Origin: Rhodoblastus sp963704565
Lineage (GTDB): Bacteria > Pseudomonadota > Alphaproteobacteria > Rhizobiales > Beijerinckiaceae
NCBI GenBank assembly: GCA_963704565.1
Contig: OY969917.1
Span: 2,976,001 to 3,040,000, forward strand
Length of the DNA stretch: 64,000 nucleotides
Direction of reading: 5' to 3'
In this document: piece after piece, positions 34,128-42,237 of the stretch
How positions within the stretch are numbered: position 1 is the stretch's first letter
Layout of the letters: each line of letters opens with the position of its first letter
Notes under the pieces: model-generated
Told to the model about the DNA's origin: nothing
Database searches by the model: none
Seen by the model: the letters and a program-made list of their open reading frames with translations, nothing else
Program-made: the position numbers and the translations under genes

Positions 34128-35210
34128 ATGTCTGACCTGAGCCAACTTGAAAACGAGACCCTCGCCGCGATCGATTCCGCCGCCGACGAAGCCGCGCTCG
34201 AAAATGTCCGCGTCGCGGCGCTCGGCAAAAAAGGCTCGATTTCCGCGCTCCTCGCCACGCTTGGAAAGATGTCGCCCGAGGAGCGCAAGAGCGAGGGCGC
34301 GAAGATCAACGCGCTCAAGGACAAGGTCGCCGAGGCTTTGGGAAGCCGTAAGGCGGTGCTGAAGCAGGCGGCGCTCGCCGCCCGTTTGGCGAGCGAAACG
34401 CTCGACGTGACCCTGCCGACGCGCCCTTCCGCGCTGGAGACCGGCCGCATCCATCCCATTTCCCAGGTGATGGACGAATTGACCGCCATTTTTAGCGACA
34501 TGGGCTTTTCCATCGCCGAAGGGCCGGATATCGAAAGCGACGATTTCAATTTCACCAAGCTGAATTTCCCGCCTGGCCATCCGGCGCGCGAGATGCAGGA
34601 CACGTTCTTCTTCGACGCCAAGGCGGACGGGACGCGCAAATTGCTGCGCACCCATACTTCGCCGGTGCAGGTGCGCACCATGTTGCAGAATCCGCCGCCG
34701 ATACGGGTCATCTGTCCGGGCCGCGTCTATCGTTCCGATTTCGACCAGACCCATACGCCGATGTTCCATCAGGTCGAGGGGCTGGTGATCGACCGCCGGG
34801 CTCATATGGGTCAGCTCAAATGGGTGCTGGAGGAATTCCTCAAGGCCTTTTTCGAGGTGGAGCATGTGAAAATGCGCTTCCGGCCGAGCTTTTTCCCCTT
34901 CACCGAACCTTCGGCCGAAGTGGACATCCAATGCTCGCGCAAGGGCGGCGAAATGCGTTTCGGCGAGGGCGACGACTGGCTGGAGATTCTGGGCTGCGGC
35001 ATGGTCCATCCCAACGTCCTGCGCAATTGCGGCCTCGATCCCGACGAATATCAGGGCTTCGCCTGGGGCGTCGGCATCGACCGCATCGCCATGCTGAAAT
35101 ATGGCATGCACGACCTGCGGGCCTTTTTCGAAGCCGACGCGCGCTGGCTGTCGCACTATGGCTTCCGGCCGCTCGACCTGCCGACCTTGGCGGGCGGGCT
35201 GTCGAGCTGA
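34128..35210 (+). CDS. pheS: phenylalanyl-tRNA synthetase alpha subunit
   Basis: A 360-residue class II synthetase subunit that makes the catalytic core of the alpha2-beta2 enzyme. The N-terminal coiled coil is followed by HPISQVMDELTAIFSDMGF, the motif 2 region CPGRVYRSDFDQTHTPMFHQ, and motif 3 GFAWGVGIDRIAMLKYG. The FTEPSAEVDIQC segment is diagnostic. ATG 34128 opens the typical coiled coil; the reading frame is open far upstream but without similarity. A small membrane gene lies between it and pheT. Confidence 0.96.
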   Translation: MSDLSQLENETLAAIDSAADEAALENVRVAALGKKGSISALLATLGKMSPEERKSEGAKINALKDKVAEALGSRKAVLKQAALAARLASETLDVTLPTRPSALETGRIHPISQVMDELTAIFSDMGFSIAEGPDIESDDFNFTKLNFPPGHPAREMQDTFFFDAKADGTRKLLRTHTSPVQVRTMLQNPPPIRVICPGRVYRSDFDQTHTPMFHQVEGLVIDRRAHMGQLKWVLEEFLKAFFEVEHVKMRFRPSFFPFTEPSAEVDIQCSRKGGEMRFGEGDDWLEILGCGMVHPNVLRNCGLDPDEYQGFAWGVGIDRIAMLKYGMHDLRAFFEADARWLSHYGFRPLDLPTLAGGLSS

Positions 35211-35223
35211 CGGGCGGTGTTCG

Positions 35224-35328
35224 ATGAGGGACGCGGCCTTCGCGCTTTTCGATCGGCTGGTCTTCGGTTCCGTTCTGCCGGCGCCGGGACCGTCCGACAT
35301 CGAGTTCGATCAATCTCGCCGCCCATGA
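35224..35328 (+). pseudogene. probable 5' fragment of a frameshifted small membrane gene
   Basis: An ATG-initiated frame of 34 codons (MRDAAFALFDRLVFGSVLP... to a TGA at 35326-35328), 13 bases after pheS. Near base 35311 the other forward frame takes over smoothly: it is open without any start codon from 35228 and reads NLAAHDARDDEQSRYRDFIYL straight into the ATG of the gene at 35375. A single-base change would merge the two into one protein of about 165 residues. Sequencing error, a true frameshift mutation and programmed frameshifting cannot be told apart here. Confidence 0.5.
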
Positions 35329-35374
35329 CGCGCGCGATGATGAGCAAAGCCGCTACCGCGATTTCATCTATCTC

Positions 35375-35719
35375 ATGATGGGCACGGTGGACACCAAGGT
35401 TTCCGCGCTCCTGACCCATATTTCCCTGATCATTGCGGCGCTGGTCTTCATCTATTCGTCCAAGGCCGGCGTCTCCGGAATGTTCAAGAACATGATCATG
35501 GTCGAGATCGTCGCCTATCTGATCCTGACGGTGTTCTGCCTGAGATGCATCCGGATGACGATCAGGCTGTCGAGCGGCAGCGCAGCATCGGAGAACGACG
35601 CGCTGGCGATCGAACTCTACAAACGCCGCGCGACCTATAACTGGACGTCGAACGTGACGGTCGCCGTCACTGTCGCAACAATCTTCACGCTCGTTCTGGG
35701 CTCTGTCTTCGGTCTCTGA
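35375..35719 (+). CDS. small two-helix membrane protein, PycTM/DUF5706-like, probably 5'-truncated by a frameshift
   Basis: A 114-residue protein with helices at about residues 10-28 and 40-56 and a third at the C terminus (94-114). The opening GTVDTKVSALLTHISLIIAAL and the late ELYKRRATYNWTSNVTVAV resemble the transmembrane effector domain found in Pycsar-type proteins and in stand-alone homologues. No nucleotide cyclase lies nearby, so a defence role is not supported. ATG 35375 has no ribosome site, and coding-like sequence extends in frame upstream without a start, which supports a frameshift. It is within pheS-pheT, 14 bases before pheT. Confidence 0.55.
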   Translation: MMGTVDTKVSALLTHISLIIAALVFIYSSKAGVSGMFKNMIMVEIVAYLILTVFCLRCIRMTIRLSSGSAASENDALAIELYKRRATYNWTSNVTVAVTVATIFTLVLGSVFGL

Positions 35720-35733
35720 CCAAGGAAAGAAAA

Positions 35734-38163
35734 ATGAAATTCACCCTTTCCTGGCTGAAAGAGCATCTCGACACCGAGGCTTCGCTGGAGAATATCGTCG
35801 AGACCCTGACCCGCATCGGGCTGGAGGTCGAACGCGTCGATAATCCGGCTGAAACGCTCGGCGTGTTCAAAATCGCCGAAATTCTTTCCGCCGCGCCCCA
35901 TCCCAACGCCGACCGGCTGCAGGTCTGTCAAGTGAACGCGGGCGAGGGCGCGCCCCTCCAGGTGGTCTGCGGCGCGCCCAACGCGCGGACCGGGCTGAAA
36001 ACCGTGTTCGCGCCGCCCGGCGCGTATATTCCGGCCAAGAATTTCACCTTGTCCAAGGGCGTGATCCGCGGCGTCGAATCCGCCGGCATGATGTGTTCGC
36101 CGGAAGAACTCGGGCTTGAGGGCGATTCCTCCGGCATTTTCGAGCTTGCCGCCGACGCGCCGGTCGGCGCGGCCTATGCGGCTTTCGCCGGGCTCGACGA
36201 TCCTAGAATCGAGATCAACCTCACCCCCAACCGTTCGGACGCCGCGAGCGTTTACGGCATCGCCCGCGACCTTGCCGCCGCCGGCCTCGGCCGGCTGAAA
36301 AGCGCCGGCGTCGCGCCGGTCGCCGGCAAGTTCCCCTGTCCGGTCGGGGTGAAGCTGGATTTCGCGCCGGGCGACGGGCGCCTGGCGCCGATCTTCGCCT
36401 TGCGGCTGGTGCGCGGCGTGAAGAACGGCCCGAGCCCGGAATGGCTGCGGAAAAGGCTGAGAAGCATCGGCCTGCGCCCGATCAACGCGCTGGTGGACAT
36501 CACCAATTTCTTCACCTTCGATCGCGGCCGTCCGCTCCATGTCTTCGACGCCGGCAAGGTCGCGGGCGATCTTGTGGTGCGCCGCGCCAAGGCCGGAGAA
36601 AGCCTGCTGGCGCTCGACGGACGGACCTACGCGCTCGATGAACACGCGGTGGTCATATGTGACCACCATGGTGTCGAATTGCTCGCCGGGATCATGGGTG
36701 GCGAAGCTTCGGGCTGCGACGACAACACCACCGACGTGCTGATCGAATTGGCCATGTGGGACCCGAACAATATCGCCCAGACCGGCAGAAAGCTCGGCAT
36801 TGTCTCGGATGCGCGCTATCGTTTCGAGCGCGGCGTCGATCCCGCCTTCGTCCTGCCCGGCCTCGAACTGGCGACCGAACTGGTTCTCGACCTCTGCGGC
36901 GGCGAGGCTTCGGACGTCGTCGTCGCCGGCCGCGTCCCGGACCCGCCCGCCGGCATTTCCTTCCCCTTGAGCGAGGTCGAGCGCCTGACCGGCCTCAAGC
37001 TCGGCGCCAGCGAAATGGTCGGGGCGCTGGAAAAGCTCGGCTTTTCGGTCGCGGGGCAGATTTCCAATTTCGGCCATGTCCATGTCCGCGCGCCGAGCTG
37101 GCGCCCCGATATCGAGGGCAAGGCCGATCTGGTCGAGGAAATCGTTCGCATCGCCGGACTCGACCGCATCGCTTCGGTTGCGCTGTCCCGCGACGGCGCG
37201 GTCGCGGGGCCGATTCTGACCCTGTTGCAGCGGCGCGTGCGCGCCGCGCGCCGGGCGCTCGCCGCGCGCGGCATGGTCGAGGCGGTCACCTGGTCCTTCG
37301 TCGGCAAAGCCGAGGCCGAAATTTTCGGCGGCGGCGCGCCGGAGCTGGCGCTGGCTAATCCCATCGCCGCCGATCTTTCCGACATGCGGCCGAGCCTGCT
37401 GCCCGGCCTGATCAAAGGCGCCAAGACCAATGCCGCGCGCGGTTTTGGCGATGTCGCTTTGTTCGAGGTCGGCCAGATTTTCAGAACCGACGAGGCGGAC
37501 GGCCAATATGCCGCCGCCGCCGGCCTGCGCCGGGGAACCGCGAAGCCTTGCGGCGCGGGGCGCCATTGGAGCGACAAGGCGCCGCCGGTCGATGTGTTCG
37601 ACGCCAAGGCCGACGTTCTGGCGCTGCTGTCGGCGCTGGGCGTCGCGGCGAGCGGCGTGCAGATCGTCCCCGGCGGGCCTGATTTTCTGCATCCGGGGCG
37701 CTCCGCCACGCTCCAGTTCGGCCCGCGCCACAGCGTCGGCTGGTTCGGCGAGCTGCATCCGAAAACCCTGGAGGCGTTCGACGCGCCCGGCCCGATCATC
37801 GCCTTCGAACTGCTGCTCGATCTGCTGCCGCCACCGAAGCCGAAGCCGACCAAGGCGAAGCCGAAACTGGAATTGTCCGATTTCCAGCCGGTCGAGCGCG
37901 ATTTCGCCTTCATCGTGGACAAGAATGTCAAAGCAGCCGATCTGATCAAGGCGGCTCAGGGCGCGGACCGGACCCTGATCGTTCAGGTCGGGGTGTTCGA
38001 TCTCTATGAGGGGCCGGGCGTTCCCGAGGGCAGGAAGTCGATCGCCTTGAACGTCACCCTCCAGCCGCGCGACAAGACGCTGACCGACGCCGAGATCGAG
38101 GCGGTCGCGGCCAAGGTCGTCGCGGAGGCGGGCAAAAAGACCGGCGCCGTCCTGCGCGGGTGA
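35734..38163 (+). CDS. pheT: phenylalanyl-tRNA synthetase beta subunit
   Basis: An 809-residue subunit that binds tRNA-Phe and edits mischarged tyrosine. The order is EMAP/tRNA-binding domain (SAAPHPNADRLQVCQVN), B3/B4 editing domain (IEINLTPNRSDAASVYGIARD, LVDITNFFTFDRGRPLHVFD), B5 (WRPDIEGKADLVEEIVRIAG) and the C-terminal FDX-ACB domain (FQPVERDFAFIVDKN). AAGGAAAG precedes ATG 35734. A Pro/Lys-rich linker (PPPKPKPTKAKPK) sits before the last domain. Confidence 0.96.
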   Translation: MKFTLSWLKEHLDTEASLENIVETLTRIGLEVERVDNPAETLGVFKIAEILSAAPHPNADRLQVCQVNAGEGAPLQVVCGAPNARTGLKTVFAPPGAYIPAKNFTLSKGVIRGVESAGMMCSPEELGLEGDSSGIFELAADAPVGAAYAAFAGLDDPRIEINLTPNRSDAASVYGIARDLAAAGLGRLKSAGVAPVAGKFPCPVGVKLDFAPGDGRLAPIFALRLVRGVKNGPSPEWLRKRLRSIGLRPINALVDITNFFTFDRGRPLHVFDAGKVAGDLVVRRAKAGESLLALDGRTYALDEHAVVICDHHGVELLAGIMGGEASGCDDNTTDVLIELAMWDPNNIAQTGRKLGIVSDARYRFERGVDPAFVLPGLELATELVLDLCGGEASDVVVAGRVPDPPAGISFPLSEVERLTGLKLGASEMVGALEKLGFSVAGQISNFGHVHVRAPSWRPDIEGKADLVEEIVRIAGLDRIASVALSRDGAVAGPILTLLQRRVRAARRALAARGMVEAVTWSFVGKAEAEIFGGGAPELALANPIAADLSDMRPSLLPGLIKGAKTNAARGFGDVALFEVGQIFRTDEADGQYAAAAGLRRGTAKPCGAGRHWSDKAPPVDVFDAKADVLALLSALGVAASGVQIVPGGPDFLHPGRSATLQFGPRHSVGWFGELHPKTLEAFDAPGPIIAFELLLDLLPPPKPKPTKAKPKLELSDFQPVERDFAFIVDKNVKAADLIKAAQGADRTLIVQVGVFDLYEGPGVPEGRKSIALNVTLQPRDKTLTDAEIEAVAAKVVAEAGKKTGAVLRG

Positions 38164-38193
38164 TTTTCCGCGCAGTCGTCGGAGGAAGGGGCC

Positions 38194-38958
38194 ATGGCGC
38201 AAGGATTCTGCTGGGTCGAACTGCTGACGAGCGACGTCGAGGCGGCGCAGGCCTTTTATGACGCCGTTTTCGGCTGGACCTGCGCGGCGCGCGGCCATGC
38301 GGCGCGCGACTATCGGGTGTTCTTCCACGAGGGCGATGCGACCGCCGGTCTGCTGAAGCTCCCTGAAGAAGCCAAGGCGCAGGGCGCGCGGCCGGCCTGG
38401 ATAGGCTATGTTGCTTCCCCCGATGTGGACGCCGAATTCGGCGCTATCGTCGCAGCGGGCGGCCGAATGCATAGGGCGCCGGAAACCCTGGAAAAGATCG
38501 GCCGTTTCGCGGTGGTGGCCGACCCGCAGGGCGCGGCTTTCGCGCTCTGGACCGATTTGACCGGCGCAAAGGCGCGGGATCTGCCGCCCATGACGGTCGG
38601 GCATGTCGGCTGGCATGAACTGTTCTGCGACGATGTCGAGCAGGCTTTCGCCTTCTATTCCAAGCGGTTTGGCTGGACCAGGGGCGACGCCCTGGATATG
38701 GGGCCGATGGGGGTCTATCAGCTTTTCGCCACCGGCGCCGCGCCGGTGGGCGGCATGATGAAGCGTCCGCCGAACATGCCACAGCCGTTCTGGAACCATT
38801 ATTTCACCGTCGCCGCGCTCGACCCGACCTTGGAAAAGGCAGCTCACGCCGGCGGACAAATCGTTCACGGGCCGGCTGAAGTCCCCGGCGGCGCCTGGAT
38901 CGCACAATGTTTCGATCCGCAGGGCGCGTTTTTCTCGCTGGTCGCGGCGCAACGCTGA
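38194..38958 (+). CDS. tandem-domain VOC (glyoxalase/bleomycin-resistance superfamily) protein
   Basis: A 254-residue protein of two VOC modules. The first reads FCWVELLTSDVEAAQAFYDAVFGW, the second VGHVGWHELFCDDVEQAFAFYSKRFGW, and each ends in a DPQGA block followed by an aromatic (AAFALW, AFFSLV). This layout matches the CFP-30/hydroxylase-like VOC proteins found in actinobacteria and proteobacteria, whose substrates are mostly unknown. ATG 38194 follows GGAGGAAGGGG, 30 bases after pheT. The next gene overlaps its stop by one base. Confidence 0.87.
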   Translation: MAQGFCWVELLTSDVEAAQAFYDAVFGWTCAARGHAARDYRVFFHEGDATAGLLKLPEEAKAQGARPAWIGYVASPDVDAEFGAIVAAGGRMHRAPETLEKIGRFAVVADPQGAAFALWTDLTGAKARDLPPMTVGHVGWHELFCDDVEQAFAFYSKRFGWTRGDALDMGPMGVYQLFATGAAPVGGMMKRPPNMPQPFWNHYFTVAALDPTLEKAAHAGGQIVHGPAEVPGGAWIAQCFDPQGAFFSLVAAQR

Positions 38959-39236
38959 TGGCTCGTCTCGCCTTCGCCCTTCTGCTGCTCGCCGCCGCCT
39001 CGCTTTCCGCGCTGGCGGCGGGCGACCCTTGCGCGAAAATCAAGGACGCCGACGCCTATAATTCCTGTCTCGCGGCGTCGGGACCGGTGTTCCACGAAGG
39101 CCGCTTCAAGCCGGCGCCACAAGCGGCGCGCGAAAAACATCGGCGCGGGAGATCGTATCGCGCGGCGGCGTCGCGAAAAGGCGGCAGGCGTCATTCCCAT
39201 GGCCGGGTGCGGATTACCATCGACCCCGGCCAATGA
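38958..39236 (+). CDS. small secreted basic protein of unknown function
   Basis: A 92-residue protein whose ATG at 38958 shares one base with the stop of the VOC gene (TGATG), so translation is probably coupled. Residues 1-20 are a signal peptide ending in LAA. The mature N terminus has a two-cysteine motif (DPCAKIKDADAYNSC) that could form one disulfide, and the C-terminal half is very basic, rich in Arg, Lys and His (REKHRRGRSYRAA, RKGGRRHSHGR). I know similar short periplasmic proteins from alphaproteobacteria but no function for them. Confidence 0.65.
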   Translation: MARLAFALLLLAAASLSALAAGDPCAKIKDADAYNSCLAASGPVFHEGRFKPAPQAAREKHRRGRSYRAAASRKGGRRHSHGRVRITIDPGQ

Positions 39237-39243
39237 TCGACGT

Positions 39244-39693
39244 TTACAGCGCGCCCGACCTGTCGAGCCGCTCCAGGGCCGCGGAATCGGGGTATTCGGA
39301 AAATTCGACCACCAGGCCGTCGCGGAAACGGATGAAGTCGCAAACGTCGAGCGAGACGACCTGCCCTGTGCCGCGATTGCGCAATTGCGAGGTGCGATGC
39401 AATGCCGCGCGGTCGCCGTCGATCACCAGTTCGTGGAGGATCGAGCCGAGATTTTCATACATCATTTCGATCGTCGCCAGCATCTGAGCGACGACGGCCT
39501 TGCCGCGCGCGGGACGGGAAAAGGGATAGAGCGTCCAGTTTCCGCGAACATCATATGAAATGTCCTCCGCCGCATATTCCAGAATCCCGGGGACGTCGCC
39601 CGCCGCGCGCCGCTCAAAAACGGTTCTTACGCGATGTTCGATCAGTTCGCGGTCCAGAACGCCAAGTTTGCGAATATATTGCTCGCTCTGCAT
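39244..39693 (-). CDS. SnoaL-like / NTF2-fold protein (second of a tandem pair)
   Basis: A 149-residue single-domain protein with an NTF2-like cone fold pattern: a long first helix (DRELIEHRVRTVFERRAAGDVPGILEYAAEDISYD), then VRGNWTLYPFSRPARGKAVV and a C-terminal DVCDFIRFRDGLVVEFSEYPD, as in SnoaL-type ketosteroid-isomerase-like proteins. The DFIRFRDGLVVEF block is the family signature. It directly follows, without a gap, a paralogue. Function unknown; the likely active pocket cannot be verified. Confidence 0.8.
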   Translation of the reverse strand: MQSEQYIRKLGVLDRELIEHRVRTVFERRAAGDVPGILEYAAEDISYDVRGNWTLYPFSRPARGKAVVAQMLATIEMMYENLGSILHELVIDGDRAALHRTSQLRNRGTGQVVSLDVCDFIRFRDGLVVEFSEYPDSAALERLDRSGAL

Positions 39694-40134
39694 TCAGCCC
39701 TCTTGCGGTCCCGACAGCACCGCCCAGTCGGCGATTTCGGTGAATTCGACGATCAGGCCGTCGCGGAATCGGATGAAATCGGCGACGTCCACCTCAGCGA
39801 TTTTGCCGCTTCCGCGATTGCGAAGTCTCGCAGTGCGACGAACCGCGACGCGGTCGCCGTCGATCACCAGATCGTTCACGATCGATCCAAGGCTCTCGAA
39901 CTGGACGATGATCGTGATCAGGGCTTGGGCCAGCGCTATCTTGCCGTGAACCGGCTTGGAATAGGGGAAGGCGGTCCAGTTTCCCCGGAGATCGAAAGAA
40001 ATGTCCTCCGCCGCAAGCTCAACCAATCCGCGCCAATCGCCTTGGACGCGCAGATCAATCGCCCTGTGGACGCGCTGTTCGATCAAATCGCGATCCAGCT
40101 CGCCGAGTTTGCGCAGGGCCTTCTCGCTTTGCAC
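39694..40134 (-). CDS. SnoaL-like / NTF2-fold protein (first of a tandem pair)
   Basis: A 146-residue paralogue of the next gene, sharing MQSE..RKLG.LDR.LIE.RV, ERGNWT-type core RGNWTAFPYSKPVHGK, and DVADFIRFRDGLIVEFTEIAD. Its stop is immediately before the ATG of the second copy. The pair is clearly a tandem duplication. It is 14 bases downstream of the fumarase gene, on the same strand, so it may be read through from there. No partner enzyme suggests the role. Confidence 0.8.
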   Translation of the reverse strand: MQSEKALRKLGELDRDLIEQRVHRAIDLRVQGDWRGLVELAAEDISFDLRGNWTAFPYSKPVHGKIALAQALITIIVQFESLGSIVNDLVIDGDRVAVRRTARLRNRGSGKIAEVDVADFIRFRDGLIVEFTEIADWAVLSGPQEG

Positions 40135-40148
40135 CAGTTTCTCCGATC

Positions 40149-41765
40149 TCAGCTCAGATTCAGCTCCTTGAAGAAATCATTACCCTTATCATCGACGACA
40201 ATAAAGGCCGGAAAATTCTCGACCTCGATCTTCCAGATCGCCTCCATGCCAAGTTCTGGATATTCGAGCAGCTCTACCTTTTTGATGCAGTCCTGGGCGA
40301 GGCGCGCCGCCGGGCCGCCGATCGAGCCGAGATAGAAGCCGCCATGCTTCTTGCAGGCTTCGGTGACGGCGCCTGAACGATTGCCCTTGGCGAGCATGAC
40401 CATCGAGCCGCCATGCGACTGAAACAGATCGACATAGGCGTCCATGCGCCCGGCGGTGGTCGGGCCGAACGAGCCCGAGGCATAGCCCGCCGGCGTCTTG
40501 GCCGGGCCGGCGTAATAGATCGGATGATTTCTGAAATGTTCCGGCATGGGCTCGCCCGCCTCCAGCCGCTCGCGGATCCTGGCGTGGGCGAGGTCGCGCG
40601 CGACCACGATGGTTCCGGTCAGCGACAGCCGGGTCTTGACCGGATATTGGGTCAGGGTGGCCAGAATGTCCTTCATCGGCCGGTTGAGATCGATCCTGAC
40701 CACCGGACCGCCCAGCGTCGCCTCGTCGACATGCGGCAGGAATCGCGCCGGATCGTGCTCCAATTGCTCGATGAACACGCCGTCCCTGGTGATCTTGCCC
40801 AAGGCCTGACGGTCGGCCGAGCAGGACACGCCAATGCCGATCGGCAGCGAGGCGCCATGGCGGGGCAGGCGGATCACCCGCACGTCATGGCAGAAATATT
40901 TGCCGCCGAATTGCGCGCCGACGCCCAGATCCTGGGTCAGCTTGTGGACTTCCGCCTCCAGATTGAGGTCGCGGAAGGCGTGGCCGTCCTCGCCGCCCTC
41001 GGTCGGCAGGCTGTCGAGATAACGGGCCGAGGCGAGCTTGACCGCCTTCAGGTTCAGCTCGGCCGACAGGCCGCCGATGACGATGGCGAGGTGATAGGGC
41101 GGGCAGGCGGCGGTGCCGAGCGCCAGAATCTGCTTTTTCAGCACCTCCAGCAGCCGGTCGTGGGTCAGCATGGAGGGCGTTCCCTGGACCAGATAGGTCT
41201 TGTTGGCCGAGCCGCCGCCCTTGGCCATGAACAGGAATTTGTAAGAATCCTCGCCCTCCTCGAAAATGTCGATCTGGGCGGGAAGATTGGTTCGCGTGTT
41301 TTTCTCCTCGAACATGGAGAGCGCCGCGAGCTGCGAGTAGCGCAGGTTCTTCTTCTCATAGGCGTCCTTGACGCCCTGCGACAAAGCCGCCTCGTCGCCG
41401 CCCCGTGTGAAGACGCGGCGGCCCTTCTTGCCCATGACGATCGCAGTGCCGGTGTCCTGGCACATCGGCAGCACGCCGCCGGCGGCGATATTGGCGTTTT
41501 TCAACAGATCGAAGGCGACGAATTTGTCGTTGGAGGTCGCTTCCGGATCATCGAGGATTTTTCTGAGCTGGGCGAGATGGCCGGGGCGCAGCAGATGGTT
41601 GATGTCGGCCATCGCGTTTTCCGCCAGCAGGCGCAAGGCCTCGGGCTCGACCACCAGAATCTCCTCGCCCTCGAACTTTTCCACCCGCACGCCCTTGTCC
41701 GAAAGCTTGCGATAGAGCGTCTCGTCTTTGCCGAGGGGGAAAAGCGGAGCGTAGGAAACGGTCAT
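40149..41765 (-). CDS. class I fumarate hydratase (iron-sulfur, FumA/FumB type)
   Basis: A 538-residue [4Fe-4S] hydratase interconverting fumarate and malate in the citric acid cycle. The cluster cysteines are in PMCQDTGTA, GTAACPPYHL and GVSCSADRQ. The alpha part is followed by the beta part (LTGTIVVARDLAHARIRERLEAGEP, YYAGPAKTPAGYASGSFGPTTAGRMD). ATG 41765 gives a normal N terminus (MTVSYAPLFPLGKDET). Such enzymes are oxygen- and superoxide-sensitive. The gene is divergent from the Cys-rich peptide gene. Confidence 0.94.
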   Translation of the reverse strand: MTVSYAPLFPLGKDETLYRKLSDKGVRVEKFEGEEILVVEPEALRLLAENAMADINHLLRPGHLAQLRKILDDPEATSNDKFVAFDLLKNANIAAGGVLPMCQDTGTAIVMGKKGRRVFTRGGDEAALSQGVKDAYEKKNLRYSQLAALSMFEEKNTRTNLPAQIDIFEEGEDSYKFLFMAKGGGSANKTYLVQGTPSMLTHDRLLEVLKKQILALGTAACPPYHLAIVIGGLSAELNLKAVKLASARYLDSLPTEGGEDGHAFRDLNLEAEVHKLTQDLGVGAQFGGKYFCHDVRVIRLPRHGASLPIGIGVSCSADRQALGKITRDGVFIEQLEHDPARFLPHVDEATLGGPVVRIDLNRPMKDILATLTQYPVKTRLSLTGTIVVARDLAHARIRERLEAGEPMPEHFRNHPIYYAGPAKTPAGYASGSFGPTTAGRMDAYVDLFQSHGGSMVMLAKGNRSGAVTEACKKHGGFYLGSIGGPAARLAQDCIKKVELLEYPELGMEAIWKIEVENFPAFIVVDDKGNDFFKELNLS

Positions 41766-41937
41766 GGCGGCGGTCCCGTGAATCTTGAGATTGAAGCGTC
41801 TTAGTCTTTCGGAATCGTCATTCCAAGTTGGCGATTCGGGGAAGCTTGCCCGCCGGCTGGGAACCTTTTCCAATTTTCGCGCGTTCAATCTTGGCGCGAA
41901 TCGGCTCCTCGCGCGCGAAAAAAAAAGGAGGGGGCTC

Positions 41938-42165
41938 ATGAAAAAGCGGAACCTTGCCTTGGCGGTCGCCGCGATAATGGTCGTCGCGCCGATGGGCTGG
42001 AGCGCCAACGCCCAGAGCACGCGGGCGGCGGGCGATATCGGCGCTCAGACCCAGAATTTCACACCGATCCATAAAACGGCCTGCGGGCCGCGTTGGGGGC
42101 GCTGGTGCGGTCCGTTCCATCGCCGGGTCTGCGGCCGGTGGCGTTGCTGGTGCGCCCGCTGCTGA
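41938..42165 (+). CDS. small secreted cationic Cys/Trp-rich peptide
   Basis: A 75-residue protein with a strong AAGGAGGGGG site and ATG 41938. Residues 1-26 are a signal peptide (KKRNLALAVAAIMVVAPMGW, then ANA). The last 28 residues contain six cysteines (49, 57, 65, 70, 72, 75), seven Arg and four or five Trp: CGPRWGRWCGP and VCGRWRCWCARC. The mature form would be a disulfide-rich cationic peptide. Similar CGP-W-CGP short exported proteins occur in Rhizobiales without known function. It is divergent from fumarase and 72 bases from vsr. A nine-A run abuts the ribosome site. Confidence 0.65.
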   Translation: MKKRNLALAVAAIMVVAPMGWSANAQSTRAAGDIGAQTQNFTPIHKTACGPRWGRWCGPFHRRVCGRWRCWCARC

Positions 42166-42237
42166 ACAAGAGGGCGAAAGGCGTTCCAAGAGGGCGAATG
42201 GCGTTCCAAGAGGCCGGGCGGCGTGGGGGTGTGAGAG

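Noticed and set aside
33957..34130. Possible leader peptide controlling pheST by attenuation
   Set aside because: An ATG frame at 33957 does cross the terminator, but it has no cluster of Phe codons and extends to overlap pheS. It does not look like a leader peptide.
35375..35719. Complete Pycsar-type defence system
   Set aside because: There is a PycTM-like effector domain at most. No nucleotide cyclase lies nearby, and the gene looks frameshifted.
41918..41934. Phase-variable A9 tract at the peptide gene
   Set aside because: The run is short and adjoins the ribosome site without affecting the frame. There is no evidence of variation.
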